Shown: in pieces, positions 50,829 to 60,124 of the stretch
Layout of the letters: every line of letters starts with the position of its first letter
How positions within the stretch are numbered: the stretch's first letter is position 1
From: Sinorhizobium sp. RAC02
GTDB taxonomy: Bacteria; Pseudomonadota; Alphaproteobacteria; Rhizobiales; Rhizobiaceae
Reading direction: 5' to 3'
DNA: 64,000 bases
Assembly (NCBI RefSeq): GCF_001713395.1
Contig: NZ_CP016452.1
Span: 248,001-312,000 of the forward strand
Translations under genes and position numbers: made by a program
The notes under the pieces: generated by a model
The model's input: only the letters and a program-made list of their open reading frames with translations
What the model was told of the DNA's origin: nothing
The model's database searches: none

Positions 50829-51403
50829 CCATGAACATTGCGCGCGTCATCGTCGGCATCTCCGGCGCGTCCGGCGCCGCACTCGGCATGCGCATCGTCG
50901 AATTGCTCGCTACACTCCCGGATACTGAGACGCATCTTGTCGTCTCCGATGCCGCGCGACGCACACTCGACCTGGAATGCGACCCGACCGCGTTGGAACG
51001 ACTTCAGTCCCTCGTCCATCGCCATCATCCGAACGACGACATCGGGACGTCGATTGCCAGCGGCTCGTTTCCGGTTCATGGCATGATCGTCGCGCCCTGT
51101 TCCATGCAGACGCTGTCTGTGATTGCGACAGGCCGCACGGACACGCTTCTGGCGCGCGCAGCAGACGTGCAGTTGAAGGAGCGCCGCCGGCTGGTGCTCA
51201 TGACCCGCGAGACGCCGCTCCATCTGGGGCATCTGCGCAATATGTGTGCCGTCACCGAAATGGGTGCGATCGTCATGCCACCCGTACCGGCCTTCTATCA
51301 TCTTCCGCAATCCGTCGCGGAGATCGTAGACCATCTCGCCACCCGCGCGATCGACCTGCTTGCGCTGTCTCGGCCGCCCCTCTCGAAGAGCTGGCACGCC
51401 TGA
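50825..51403 (+). CDS. ubiX: Flavin prenyltransferase UbiX
   Basis: 192-residue flavin prenyltransferase making the prenylated FMN cofactor of UbiD. It has IVGISGASGAALGMRIVELL at the N-terminus, PCSMQTLSVIATGRTDTLLA in the dimethylallyl-phosphate site and LVLMTRETPLHLGHLRNMCA. The ATG overlaps the ubiD stop. A 12-bp hairpin follows, shared with the convergent metE. Confidence 0.92.
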   Translation: MTMNIARVIVGISGASGAALGMRIVELLATLPDTETHLVVSDAARRTLDLECDPTALERLQSLVHRHHPNDDIGTSIASGSFPVHGMIVAPCSMQTLSVIATGRTDTLLARAADVQLKERRRLVLMTRETPLHLGHLRNMCAVTEMGAIVMPPVPAFYHLPQSVAEIVDHLATRAIDLLALSRPPLSKSWHA

Positions 51404-51424
51404 CGGCATCGGTCGGGCATGGAC

Positions 51425-51452
51425 GGGAAGCGCCGGAAAACCGGCGCTTCCC
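51425..51452. terminator. Bidirectional terminator hairpin between ubiX and metE
   Basis: Perfect 12-bp stem GGGAAGCGCCGG / CCGGCGCTTCCC with an AAAA loop, 22 bases after ubiX and 6 bases after the end of metE. No strong T-tract on either side. Confidence 0.65.
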
Positions 51453-51457
51453 CTGTG

Positions 51458-53773
51458 TTACGCCACCGCGGGCGTGCTTGCAGCCGTCCGAAGCCGTCGA
51501 GCGGCCTCGACCATGTTGACGAGGGCAGGCCGCACCTCCTCCCACTTGCGCGTCTTCAGGCCACAATCCGGGTTGATCCAGATCTGGCCTTCGGCGAGGC
51601 GCTCGCGGGCAAGGCGAAGCAACGTTTCCATCTCGCCGACATCGGGCACACGCGGCGAGTGGATGTCATAAACACCGGGGCCGATCTCGTTCGGATAGCC
51701 GCGGCCGGTGAAGGCATCGAGCAGCTCCATCTTCGAGCGCGAAGTCTCGATCGAGATAACATCCGCATCCATGGCCGCGATCGCCGCCATGATGTCGTTG
51801 AACTCCGAATAGCACATATGGGTGTGGATCTGCGTTTCGTCGGCAACGCCGCTGGCGCAGATGCGGAAGCATTCCACAGCCCAGTCGAGATAGGCCTGCC
51901 AATCCGAATGGCGCAGCGGCAGGCCTTCGCGAAGGGCAGCCTCGTCGATCTGGATCATCGCGGCACCGGCCTCCTCGAGGTCGTGCACCTCGTCGCGAAT
52001 GGCCAGCGCGATCTGCCGGCACACGGTTTCGCGCGGCAGGTCGTCGCGCACGAAGGACCAGTTGAGGATGGTGACCGGCCCGGTCAGCATGCCCTTCAGC
52101 GGCTTTTCGGTGCGGGACTGCGCATATTTCCACCAGCCGACGGTCATCGGGTTCGGGCGCGACACATCGCCGAAGATGATCGGCGGACGCACGTAACGCG
52201 ACCCGTAGCTCTGCACCCAGGCGTGCCGGGTGAAGGCAAAACCGGAAAGCTGCTCGCCGAAATACTGCACCATGTCGTTGCGCTCGAATTCGCCGTGCAC
52301 CAGCACGTCGAGGCCAACCTCCTCCTGCCAGCGGATGGCTGCGGCCGTCTCCTGCTCGAGGAAGGCCTTGTAGTCGACATAGCTCAGTTCGCCCTTGTCA
52401 TGGCGTGCGCGCGCCTTGCGCACCTCGGCCGTCTGCGGGAAGGAGCCGATGGTGGTGGTGGGGAAAAGCGGCAGGCCGAAACGCCGGCGCTGGATCGCCT
52501 GGCGCCCGCCAAACGGCAGGTTGCGCGTCTGCGCCGTACCCTCCAGCGCCTTCAATCGGCCCTGGACGAGCGGGTCGTGCACGCGCACCGAGGTCAGGCG
52601 GGTAGCGACGGCACCGCCTTGCTCGACGGCACCGGCTTCGGCATGACGGCCGAGCAACGCGATTTCCTCGAGCTTCTGCGTGGCGAAGGCGAGCCAGGAA
52701 CGAAGTTCGTCGTCGAGTGCCGTTTCAAGCGCGGTATCGATCGGCACATGCAGCAGCGAGCAGGACGGCGCGATCTCGATGTTGCCCACCCCGCGGCGTG
52801 CAATGACCGGCACGAGTCGCTGCGCCAGCGACGCCAGATCCGCCCGCCAGACATTTCGGCCATCGATGACACCGAGCGAGAGATGCAGCGTCCCCGGTGC
52901 CGTTTCGGCGATCGTTTCCAGCTCCTGCGGTGCGCGCACCAGATCGACATGCAGGCCGGCGACGGGAAGGCTGACCGCTGTGCCAAGGTTTTCGCCAAGA
53001 CGCCCGAAGTAACCGGCAAGCAGGATGCGGAGACCGGGCGCGGCCTTCGACACGGCTGTGTAGGTTCGCTTCAGGCCATCGCGCTCCTTGTCGGAAAGGT
53101 CGAGCACTAGGCACGGCTCGTCGATTTGCACCCAGTCCACCCCCGCCTCGGCGAGTTCCGCAAGAATACGGCCATAGACCGGCAGAAGACGGTCGAGCAG
53201 GTCGAGGGCATTCGACCCATCCCGCGTCTTGCCGAGCTTCAGGAAAGTGACCGGGCCAAGAAGGACGGGACGGGTGTGGATACCGAGCGCCTTCGCCTCC
53301 AGGAAACTTTGCAGCGGCCGGTTCTGCGTCAGCGTGAAGGCTAGATCGGCGGAAAATTCCGGCACCATGTAGTGGTAGTTCGTGTCGAACCATTTCGTCA
53401 TTTCGAGCGCCGGCACACCCTGCCCGTGATGGGCGTGGCCGCAGGCGGCATGCTCGCCGCCGGTCGCACCGCGCGCCATGGCGAAATAGATGTCGAGGTC
53501 GACCGGCCCACCGGTCCAACCATAGGCCGGCGGAATGGCACCCACCATGACGGCGGTATCGAGGACGTGGTCATAGAAGGAGAAATCGTTGGACGGGATC
53601 GCATCGATCCCCTTCTCCTGCTGGAGCTTCCAGTTTTCCGCCCTCAGCGTCTTTCCGACGTCGAGCAGCGACGCGCGGTCCGCCTTGCCGGACCAATAGG
53701 CTTCGAGCGCGAATTTCAGCTCGCGATGTCTTCCAATCCTGGGAAAACCGAGATTTGCAGTTCTGATGGTCAT
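51458..53773 (-). CDS. metE: Cobalamin-independent methionine synthase
   Basis: Transfers the methyl group of 5-methyltetrahydrofolate-triglutamate to homocysteine without B12. The product from ATG 53773 (MTIRTANLGFPRIGRHRELK) has 771 residues, normal for MetE. The C-terminal zinc site is visible as HTHMCYSEFND and WINPDCGLKTRKW with Glu in ISIETSRSKME. The upstream leader holds a canonical cobalamin riboswitch, the classic arrangement that shuts metE off when B12 supports MetH. A 22-bp palindrome lies further upstream, suggesting a second level of control. Confidence 0.95.
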   Translation of the reverse strand: MTIRTANLGFPRIGRHRELKFALEAYWSGKADRASLLDVGKTLRAENWKLQQEKGIDAIPSNDFSFYDHVLDTAVMVGAIPPAYGWTGGPVDLDIYFAMARGATGGEHAACGHAHHGQGVPALEMTKWFDTNYHYMVPEFSADLAFTLTQNRPLQSFLEAKALGIHTRPVLLGPVTFLKLGKTRDGSNALDLLDRLLPVYGRILAELAEAGVDWVQIDEPCLVLDLSDKERDGLKRTYTAVSKAAPGLRILLAGYFGRLGENLGTAVSLPVAGLHVDLVRAPQELETIAETAPGTLHLSLGVIDGRNVWRADLASLAQRLVPVIARRGVGNIEIAPSCSLLHVPIDTALETALDDELRSWLAFATQKLEEIALLGRHAEAGAVEQGGAVATRLTSVRVHDPLVQGRLKALEGTAQTRNLPFGGRQAIQRRRFGLPLFPTTTIGSFPQTAEVRKARARHDKGELSYVDYKAFLEQETAAAIRWQEEVGLDVLVHGEFERNDMVQYFGEQLSGFAFTRHAWVQSYGSRYVRPPIIFGDVSRPNPMTVGWWKYAQSRTEKPLKGMLTGPVTILNWSFVRDDLPRETVCRQIALAIRDEVHDLEEAGAAMIQIDEAALREGLPLRHSDWQAYLDWAVECFRICASGVADETQIHTHMCYSEFNDIMAAIAAMDADVISIETSRSKMELLDAFTGRGYPNEIGPGVYDIHSPRVPDVGEMETLLRLARERLAEGQIWINPDCGLKTRKWEEVRPALVNMVEAARRLRTAASTPAVA

Positions 53774-53888
53774 TTTCCTACCCCGTAGGTTATGGGCAGG
53801 GAGGAATGACGCATCGACGACGGCGGCGCACAGGTGGCCGGTCGCAAAAGCGGCACACCGGGACACCCCGCCCGTGGACGTTATCTAT

Positions 53889-54070
53889 CGGGGCAGGTCT
53901 CCTGGCTTGCGGGTCAGCGCTTGCGTCCGTCTTCCCGAGGCGTCTTCCTCAGTGACATGGTGGACGAAACTCGCCGCTTACAGTTGCGGGGGCAGCCCCG
54001 GCATGGACGCGAAGGTCGCACCGGATTCCCTCTTAGCTTCGGGTCGGAACCCGAAGAACCTCGATGTTCG
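53889..54070 (-). promoter_or_regulatory. Cobalamin (B12) riboswitch upstream of metE
   Basis: On the minus strand: GAGGTTCTTCGGG, then GAGGGAATCCGGTGCG, GGGGCTGCCCCCGCAACTGT, TCACTGAGGAAG, GGGAAGACGG and a perfect B12 box GCCAGGAGACCTGCCCC (53889-53905). All conserved cores are in order; the element ends about 115 bases before the metE start. Confidence 0.95.
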
Positions 54071-54101
54071 AATCATCGCCTGTCCGGAGCCATTCGTCAA
54101 T

Positions 54102-54123
54102 GATATAAAGATATCTTTATATC
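54102..54123. promoter_or_regulatory. 22-bp perfect palindrome in the metE promoter region
   Basis: Arms GATATAAAGAT and ATCTTTATATC meet without a spacer. It lies just upstream of the riboswitch 5' end, where the metE promoter should be, and right after the stop of the Rieske gene. The sequence style resembles operators of ArsR-type SAM/SAH-responsive regulators (SahR/SamR); that assignment is inference. Confidence 0.6.
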
Positions 54124-54129
54124 TTTTTC

Positions 54130-55374
54130 TTATGCGCCCACGCCGTCCGGGCGGCTGATCTCGTCGAGATACCAGTCGATATAGCGAAGTTCGTTCTGTT
54201 CCATCGGCGCGATCGGCCCGGGCACGAAATAGTGCGACTGCACACCGCGCGCCGTGTGCTCGATGATCGTCTTGTCTTCCGCCGTCGTGACCTTCCACAG
54301 CCAGGTGAGCTTTTCGAGATCGTAGTCCCTGCCCTCCTCCGCCTTGCCGTCGACGAGCCAGATCAGTTCCATCTCGCACGTCTCCGCCGTCTTCGGGATG
54401 AAGCGGTAGATCATGCCGTGGTCGGGATAACAGACAAGGAAGGTCGTGCCGCCGAGATGGATGGAGGTGACGCCGCCATCGAAATCGGAAAAGCGGCCCA
54501 TCAGCGGCGCAACGGCCTTGCCATCCTCGCTACCGCTCTGCACGCCGTCGTAGAGCGCATAGCGGAAGGCATGGATTGCCTCGCGGCCTTCGCGCGACGT
54601 CTGCCAGTGGTTGCCCGAGCCGACCTCGATGCCGAGTGCGCAGGTGCGCGCCTCCATCGCTTCGTTCAACGCCTCGATCATGTGCAGCGGCTGTTCAAGC
54701 GCATGGGTCTGCGAATACTCCGGATGTGCCGGGCCGCAATGGTAGCACTCGACATAGTTTTCGACGGCGAGTTTCCAGTTGGCATCGACCGGATAGGTTT
54801 CGCGATAGGCGACCTTTGCGCTCGACCAGCCATATTGCCCGCAGGTGGCGCGCAGCAGGTTTTCCACCTCGGAGAAATCGAGCGGTTCATCGGCAAAGCA
54901 GATGAAGATCAGGCCTTCGACGACGCGGACGTGGAGTTTTTTCAGCCCATGGTCCTCGCGCTTGAAATCCTTCGGCATCAGGCGTGCGGCGCGCAGGCTC
55001 CCGTCATTGCCGTAGGTCCAGGCATGATAGGGACAGACGAAGACGCGCGCATTGCCCTTCTGCTTGGTGCAGACTTCCGCCCCGCGATGGCGACAGACAT
55101 TGAGAATGGCGTTGACCGATCCATCCGCCGCCCGGGTGACGATCACTTGTTCGGTGTCGATGCGGAAAACCTCGAAGTCGTTGGCGTTCGGGATCACGCT
55201 TTCATGGGCGATGCAATGCCAGTGGCGCCGGAAGACCCGCTCCATGTCGCGCCGGTAGATTTCCGGGTCATGGTAGAACGCGCGGGCTAGGCCATGGCCG
55301 GGCCGATGTGCGGCGACGAGACAGTCGATACGGTCGGCAGTCCTGTCGATTACGGCTTCGGCGGTATTGGCCAT
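54130..55374 (-). CDS. Rieske non-heme iron oxygenase, alpha subunit
   Basis: 414-residue ring-hydroxylating/demethylating oxygenase. Rieske ligands are Cys94, His96, Cys114 and His117 (CRHRGAEVC, FVCPYHAWTYG). Mononuclear iron ligands His212 and His217 lie in ENYVECYHCGPAHPEY. Architecture and the YVECYHC motif resemble glycine betaine and stachydrine (proline betaine) demethylases, which release formaldehyde. No reductase partner is adjacent. The start is preceded at once by a perfect 12-bp inverted repeat whose proximal arm contains the presumed Shine-Dalgarno. Substrate unknown; a quaternary amine is the best guess. Confidence 0.88.
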   Translation of the reverse strand: MANTAEAVIDRTADRIDCLVAAHRPGHGLARAFYHDPEIYRRDMERVFRRHWHCIAHESVIPNANDFEVFRIDTEQVIVTRAADGSVNAILNVCRHRGAEVCTKQKGNARVFVCPYHAWTYGNDGSLRAARLMPKDFKREDHGLKKLHVRVVEGLIFICFADEPLDFSEVENLLRATCGQYGWSSAKVAYRETYPVDANWKLAVENYVECYHCGPAHPEYSQTHALEQPLHMIEALNEAMEARTCALGIEVGSGNHWQTSREGREAIHAFRYALYDGVQSGSEDGKAVAPLMGRFSDFDGGVTSIHLGGTTFLVCYPDHGMIYRFIPKTAETCEMELIWLVDGKAEEGRDYDLEKLTWLWKVTTAEDKTIIEHTARGVQSHYFVPGPIAPMEQNELRYIDWYLDEISRPDGVGA

Positions 55375-55380
55375 GTTGGG

Positions 55381-55420
55381 CGCCCCTAAATATCAGTGGC
55401 CAACAGAGTATTTAGGGGCG
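55381..55420 (-). promoter_or_regulatory. Perfect 12-bp inverted repeat over the Rieske gene ribosome-binding site
   Basis: CGCCCCTAAATA (55381-55392) and TATTTAGGGGCG (55409-55420) are exact complements around a 16-base loop, 7 bases upstream of the start codon. On the transcript strand the start-proximal arm includes TTTAGGGGCG, the only Shine-Dalgarno-like sequence. It may be an operator, or an RNA stem that sequesters the ribosome-binding site. Confidence 0.6.
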
Positions 55421-55511
55421 ATGCCTTTCCGCAAGATCACGAAAGGCGCACGATTAATCGATGGTGTCGATTACGATTCCCTGCGCCTTCCGAACTGAAG
55501 GGACGGCGCGC

Positions 55512-56795
55512 CTAGGCGCCGTCGAGCGCCAGGGCCAAATCAGCAACCAGATCATCGGGATGCTCGATGCCGATCGACAGACGCACCGTCGATTCGAGCA
55601 CGCCAATGCGCTGGCGAACCTCCACGGGAATTCCTGAATGCGTCATCGTGGCGGGGTGGGACGCGAGCGATTCCGTGCCCCCGAGGCTGACGGCGAGCTT
55701 GAAGATCTTCAGCGCATTCAGGAACCTGAACGAGGCTGGCTGCCCGCCCTTGATGTCGAAGGAGAAGGTGGAGCCCGCGCCGCTGCACTGGGCGGCAAAG
55801 GTGCGGCCGACGGCCGAAGCCGGATCGTTGAAGGGAAGATAGTGGATCTGATCGACCTTGGGGTGGTCCCGCAGAAACTCCGCGACCGTCTTGGCGTTGC
55901 TGTTTGCGCGCTCCATTCGGATCTGCAGCGTCTCCAGCGAGCGCCCGAGCATCCAGCAGGAGTGGGGATCGAGCTGCGTGCCGATCGCCCCGCGCAGCGC
56001 CTTCACCTGCTTCATGACCGACTTGGGGCCAAGAGCCGCTCCGGCGATGAGGTCGGAATGCCCGCCGACATATTTCGTCAGCGAATAGAGCGAGATATCC
56101 GCTCCGAGTTCGATCGGCCGCTGGAAGACCGGCCCGAGCAGCGTGTTGTCGCAGGCGACGATCGGCACATGGCCCTGCTTTTCACCAATCCTGTCGGCGA
56201 CGCGGCGGACCATGGCAACATCGACGAGGCTGTTGGTGGGGTTTGCCGGCGTTTCGATGAGAATGACCGAGACACGGCCCTTCTGCATGGCCGCTTCGGC
56301 CGCAGCCGTCACCGACCCCTCGTTGACACCATCGGCAAAACCCACGGCGGAAACGCCGAGATTGAGAAAGGTCTTCGCCAGCAGGGTTTCGCTGCCACCG
56401 TAAAGCGGCTGCGAATGCAGCACGGCATCGCCCGGCCGCACGAAAGCCAGCAGCGTCGTGGCGATCGCCGACATGCCCGACGAAAACAGCGCGCAGCTTT
56501 CCGTCCGCTCGTAGACGGCCAGGCGGTCCTCGACGATCTCGCTGTTGGGATGGTTGAAGCGCGAATAGACGAGGCCGGCGCCCCTGCCCTCCGGCGGCTC
56601 CTTGCGGCCCGAAACATAGTCGAAGAAGTCGCGGCCATCCTCGGCCGACTTGAAGACGAAGGTCGAGGTCAAAAAGACCGGCGGCTTGACGGCGCCCTCG
56701 GAGAGTTCCGGGTCATAACCATAGTTCAGCATCTGCGTTTCGGGATGCAGGGCATGGTTGCCGATATGGGTTCTCGACGGATGCGGCGCGGTCAT
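55512..56795 (-). CDS. Cys/Met metabolism PLP enzyme, methionine gamma-lyase-like
   Basis: 427-residue gamma-family PLP enzyme. Schiff-base Lys241 is in [14 protein letters not shown], Tyr132 in SQPLYGGSE stacks on PLP, and YSRFNHPN supplies the phosphate contacts of the neighbouring subunit. The C-terminus has [20 protein letters not shown]. The family includes cystathionine gamma-synthase/lyase and methionine gamma-lyase. The divergent Lrp-type regulator (as in mdeA/mdeR) and nearby metNIQ favour methionine gamma-lyase, which yields methanethiol, ammonia and 2-oxobutyrate. Confidence 0.87.
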   Translation of the reverse strand: MTAPHPSRTHIGNHALHPETQMLNYGYDPELSEGAVKPPVFLTSTFVFKSAEDGRDFFDYVSGRKEPPEGRGAGLVYSRFNHPNSEIVEDRLAVYERTESCALFSSGMSAIATTLLAFVRPGDAVLHSQPLYGGSETLLAKTFLNLGVSAVGFADGVNEGSVTAAAEAAMQKGRVSVILIETPANPTNSLVDVAMVRRVADRIGEKQGHVPIVACDNTLLGPVFQRPIELGADISLYSLTKYVGGHSDLIAGAALGPKSVMKQVKALRGAIGTQLDPHSCWMLGRSLETLQIRMERANSNAKTVAEFLRDHPKVDQIHYLPFNDPASAVGRTFAAQCSGAGSTFSFDIKGGQPASFRFLNALKIFKLAVSLGGTESLASHPATMTHSGIPVEVRQRIGVLESTVRLSIGIEHPDDLVADLALALDGA

Positions 56796-56888
56796 GGAAC
56801 GTCTCCTGGAGTGTTAGAGGCTCAACCGCAAATTATACCAGATTCAGTGGTGCGTTCTTGCTATTTGGCGCGATCTCATGATGCTGGG

Positions 56889-56902
56889 CGCAAGTTCTTG
56901 CG
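56889..56902. promoter_or_regulatory. Lrp-type palindrome, copy 1
   Basis: CGCAAGTTCTTGCG, a perfect 14-base palindrome in the divergent promoter of the lyase and Lrp genes. A second copy of the CGCAA-N4-TTGCG plan is centred 32 bases downstream, about three helical turns, as expected for an oligomeric Lrp/AsnC protein. Confidence 0.55.
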
Positions 56903-56916
56903 GAGTTTTCTCAAAA

Positions 56917-57387
56917 GTGGCGCAAAAAATTGCGGATGGCGTTGACCGAAGGATTTTGAAAGAACTTTCCGCCAATGCACGCCTCACCAACAACGAACTG
57001 GCGGAGCGCGTCGGCCTTTCCGCATCGGCGTGCCTGCGCCGGTTGCGGCGGCTTGAGGAAACCGGCATCATCCGGGGCTATTCCGTCCTTGTCGATCCGG
57101 CTCTCGAAGGCTGGACGATGACAGCCATCGCCTCTATCCGTCTCAGCCGCCAGCATGATGACGAAATCCGCATGTTCGAGGATGCGGTGCGCAGCTGGGA
57201 CGAAGTGATCGAATGCCAGCTGGTGACAGGCTCGCGCGACTATGTGCTGACCGTCATGAGCGCGGGGCTCGAATCCTATGAGCGTTTCATAAAAGACAAG
57301 ATTGCCAAGCTGAATTGCGTCGACACGATTGAAACAAGTTTTGTGATGAACACGATCAAATCCCGCAAACACGGTATCGGACTATGA
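56917..57387 (+). CDS. Lrp/AsnC family transcriptional regulator
   Basis: About 156 residues: an N-terminal winged helix (DRRILKELSANARLTNNELA, ERVGLSASACLRRLRRLEETG), a hinge and a C-terminal RAM domain (CQLVTGSRDYVLTVMSAG). A GTG start at 56917 gives the usual short lead before DRRIL and has GGAG upstream. ATG 56878 is also in frame, but it lacks a Shine-Dalgarno and would place a perfect palindrome inside the gene. The protein is divergent from the methionine gamma-lyase-like gene and probably activates it in response to methionine, and may autoregulate. Confidence 0.85.
   Translation: MAQKIADGVDRRILKELSANARLTNNELAERVGLSASACLRRLRRLEETGIIRGYSVLVDPALEGWTMTAIASIRLSRQHDDEIRMFEDAVRSWDEVIECQLVTGSRDYVLTVMSAGLESYERFIKDKIAKLNCVDTIETSFVMNTIKSRKHGIGL
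56921..56934. promoter_or_regulatory. Lrp-type palindrome, copy 2
   Basis: CGCAAAAAATTGCG keeps the CGCAA-N4-TTGCG arms of copy 1 at 56889-56902. It overlaps the start of the Lrp gene, consistent with autoregulation, or with translation beginning still further downstream. Confidence 0.5.
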
Positions 57388-57512
57388 TATGTCCGAGCGC
57401 AGGCCGATAGGCTGTGACAGTGGGTCGCTTTAAAATCGCGCACTGCATCTTCGCAGAGCCGCGCCGCAGTGCTATCTCGCCGCCATGACCGGACGTAGAG
57501 TGTGAGTAGACA

Positions 57513-58607
57513 ATGACACTTCCAACCGCCGTGGACGCCGCCACCCTGCGGGAGCAGGCGCAGTCCACGCCCATGGTCACGTTCGAGAGCGTGACCAAAC
57601 GCTACGGCGACGACGCCAATGCCTTCGTTGCGCTTGACGGCGTTGACATGACGGTTGGCCGCGGGGCGATCACCGGCATCATCGGCCGGTCCGGTGCCGG
57701 AAAGTCCACGCTCATCCGGCTTGTCAACGGCCTTGAAAAGGCGAGCGGCGGGCGCGTGGTGGTCGATGGTACGGAAGTCGGGCAGCTCAGCGAGACGGGC
57801 TTGCGCGGCCTGCGACGCGAAGTGGGCATGATCTTCCAGCATTTCAATCTGTTGTCCTCGCGCACCGCCTTCGACAATATCGCGCTGCCGCTCGAGATCG
57901 CCGGGTTCGATGCCGCTGCGATCAAGGCGAAGGTCGCCCCGCTTCTCGATCTCGTCGGCCTTGGCGACAAGGCGGCGAGTTATCCGTCCGAACTTTCCGG
58001 CGGGCAGAAACAGCGTGTCGGCATCGCCCGGGCGCTCGCCACATCGCCGAAGCTGCTGTTGTCCGACGAGGCGACGTCCGCACTCGACCCGGAGACCACG
58101 CAGTCGATCCTGGCGCTTCTGAAGCAGATCAACGCCGAGCTCGGCCTGACGGTGCTGCTCATCACGCACGAGATGGAGGTGGTCAAGACGATCGCCTCGC
58201 ATGTCGCCGTCATCGACAAGGGCCGCATCGTCGAACAGGGACCGACGTTTGAGATTTTCACGGCGCCCAAACACGAAACGACGCGGATCCTGCTGTCGTC
58301 CACGGTGGGCACCAATCTTCCGGAATGGCTGCGCACCGGCCTGAAGGCCGCGCCCGCACCGGGTGATCGCATTCTCGTTCGGCTCACCTTCTTCGGGGCG
58401 ACGGCCTTCCAGCCGCTGACGGCGCAGCTCGTCACCGAAATCGGCGGCAACGTCAACATTCTCGCCGGTGCGATCGAGGAGATCGCCGGCGAGCCTTTCG
58501 GCACATTGGTCGTTGCCTATCCGGCGACTCCCGAGGTGCTTACGCGCGCCGATCGCTTCTATGCCGCAACCGGCCTTTCCACGGAGGTGCTCGGCTATGT
58601 CGCCTGA
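57513..58607 (+). CDS. metN: Methionine ABC transporter ATPase MetN
   Basis: 364-residue ATPase of the D-/L-methionine importer. Walker [10 protein letters not shown] is at 58-66, the signature [15 protein letters not shown], Walker [17 protein letters not shown] and the switch [12 protein letters not shown]. The C-terminal ~80 residues form the NIL domain ([20 protein letters not shown]), which in MetN binds methionine and inhibits transport. About 20 extra N-terminal residues precede [12 protein letters not shown], which could be an alternative start. It overlaps metI by 11 bases. Confidence 0.92.
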   Translation: MTLPTAVDAATLREQAQSTPMVTFESVTKRYGDDANAFVALDGVDMTVGRGAITGIIGRSGAGKSTLIRLVNGLEKASGGRVVVDGTEVGQLSETGLRGLRREVGMIFQHFNLLSSRTAFDNIALPLEIAGFDAAAIKAKVAPLLDLVGLGDKAASYPSELSGGQKQRVGIARALATSPKLLLSDEATSALDPETTQSILALLKQINAELGLTVLLITHEMEVVKTIASHVAVIDKGRIVEQGPTFEIFTAPKHETTRILLSSTVGTNLPEWLRTGLKAAPAPGDRILVRLTFFGATAFQPLTAQLVTEIGGNVNILAGAIEEIAGEPFGTLVVAYPATPEVLTRADRFYAATGLSTEVLGYVA

Positions 58608-59265
58608 GATGCTGTTCGACCTTCTCTGGAAATCCCTGCTGCAGACGCTGCATATGGTGGCCGTCTCCGGGCTGGTCGGCTCGTTGATCGGTCTGCCGAT
58701 CGGCATCTTCCTGGCCACCAGCGGCAGGAACGAACTTTTTCCGGCGCCAGCGCTCAACCAGGCGATCGGGCTCGTCGTCAACGCGGCCCGTTCCACGCCC
58801 TTCATCATCCTGGTCGTGGCGATCATCCCGTTCACGCGCCTGCTGACGGGCACCTCGATCGGTACCACAGCGGCCATCGTGCCCCTGACGATCGCCACCG
58901 TTCCGTTCTTTGCGCGCCTCGTCGAGGCCGCCATTCGCGAGGTCGACAAGGGGCTGATCGAGGCGGCGCGCGCCATGGGCGCAACGCCGATGCAGATCGT
59001 CTTCAAGGTGCTGCTGGCCGAAGCCCGGCCGTCGATCCTGCTTGCCTTCACCATGACCATCGTCAGCCTCATCGGCTATTCGGCAATGGTCGGTGCGGTC
59101 GGCGGCGGCGGTCTCGGCGATCTCGGCATTCGCTACGGCTACCAGCGCTTCATGCCGGAAGTGATGCTGGCCGTGGTGATCGTGCTGATCGTCCTGGTTC
59201 AGCTCGTCCAGAGCGCGGGCGACGCGCTCGCCCGGCGCTTCGACAAGCGCAACCGCAAGACCTGA
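58597..59265 (+). CDS. metI: Methionine ABC transporter permease MetI
   Basis: 222-residue permease with five helices, [20 protein letters not shown] at the N-terminus and the coupling motif [42 protein letters not shown] and [20 protein letters not shown] are highly typical of MetI. The start overlaps metN and the downstream metQ begins 42 bases later. Confidence 0.93.
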   Translation: MSPEMLFDLLWKSLLQTLHMVAVSGLVGSLIGLPIGIFLATSGRNELFPAPALNQAIGLVVNAARSTPFIILVVAIIPFTRLLTGTSIGTTAAIVPLTIATVPFFARLVEAAIREVDKGLIEAARAMGATPMQIVFKVLLAEARPSILLAFTMTIVSLIGYSAMVGAVGGGGLGDLGIRYGYQRFMPEVMLAVVIVLIVLVQLVQSAGDALARRFDKRNRKT

Positions 59266-59307
59266 CTTTCCATCCTCCCAAGCCGTGTCATCATCAAGGA
59301 GATACAC

Positions 59308-60084
59308 ATGTTCAAGTTCCTCGCCACCGTGGCCGTTGCGGCCCTCATCAGCATCCCGGCGCTCGCCGAAGACATCAAGGTCGGCGTAACGCCCGGCGAG
59401 CACGCGCAGATCATGGAAAAGGTCAAGGAAGTCGCGGCCAAGAAGGGCCTCAACATCGAAATCCTGGAATTCTCCGACTACGTCGTGCCGAATCAGGCGC
59501 TCGCCGATGGCGACCTCAACGCCAACTCCTTCCAGCACCAGCCCTATCTCGACAACCAGATCGCCGATCGCGGCTTTGATCTCGTCAGCGTCGGCAAGAC
59601 CATCACCACGCCGATGGGCGTCTATTCCAAGAAGGTGAAAACCCTCGGCGAGCTGGCCGACGGCGCGACCGTCGCCATTCCGAACGACCCGACCAATGGC
59701 GGCCGCGCGCTTCTCGTCCTCGCCAAGGAAGGCCTGATCAAGGTCAACCCGGATGTCGGCCTGAAGGCCGGCCCCGCTGACATCACCGAGAACCCGAAGA
59801 ACATCCAGTTCGCCGAACTGGATGCCGCACAGCTTCCCCGCTCGCTCAACGACGTCGATGCGGCCGTCATCAACACGAACTACGCGCTGGAAGCCGGCCT
59901 GCATCCGAAGACCGACGCCATCGCGATCGAAGGCCAGGAATCGCCTTATGCCAACGTGATCGTTGTGCGCAGCGCCGACAAGGATGCCCCATGGGCCAAG
60001 ACGCTTGTCGAAGCCTACCATGACGACAGCATCAAGGCCTTTATCAACGAAGAGTTCAAGGGCGCCCTGATCCCGTCCTGGTAA
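59308..60084 (+). CDS. metQ: Methionine-binding protein MetQ
   Basis: 258-residue NlpA-family binding protein. A signal peptide (MFKFLATVAVAALISIPALA) precedes EDIKVGVTPGEHAQIMEKVK. There is no lipobox cysteine, so it is a free periplasmic protein, unlike E. coli MetQ. NANSFQHQPYLDNQI and DLVSVGKTITTPMGVYSKK are family hallmarks, as are VAIPNDPTNGGRALLVL and AVINTNYALEAGLHP. AAGGAGA lies upstream of the start. It ends the metNIQ operon before a strong hairpin. Confidence 0.93.
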   Translation: MFKFLATVAVAALISIPALAEDIKVGVTPGEHAQIMEKVKEVAAKKGLNIEILEFSDYVVPNQALADGDLNANSFQHQPYLDNQIADRGFDLVSVGKTITTPMGVYSKKVKTLGELADGATVAIPNDPTNGGRALLVLAKEGLIKVNPDVGLKAGPADITENPKNIQFAELDAAQLPRSLNDVDAAVINTNYALEAGLHPKTDAIAIEGQESPYANVIVVRSADKDAPWAKTLVEAYHDDSIKAFINEEFKGALIPSW

Positions 60085-60124
60085 TCGGTCCTTAACGCCG
60101 ATTCAGGCGTTCGAAACGATATAC

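Noticed and set aside
57388..57512. Possible SAM-II riboswitch upstream of metN
   Set aside because: I looked for the SAM-II core pairing in this leader and could not fit it; a covariance search would settle it.
57276..59072. A 598-codon open frame on the minus strand opposite metN and metI
   Set aside because: It is antisense to clearly identified metN/metI genes, Arg/Ala-rich and without any recognisable motif. Long antisense frames are common in GC-rich DNA.
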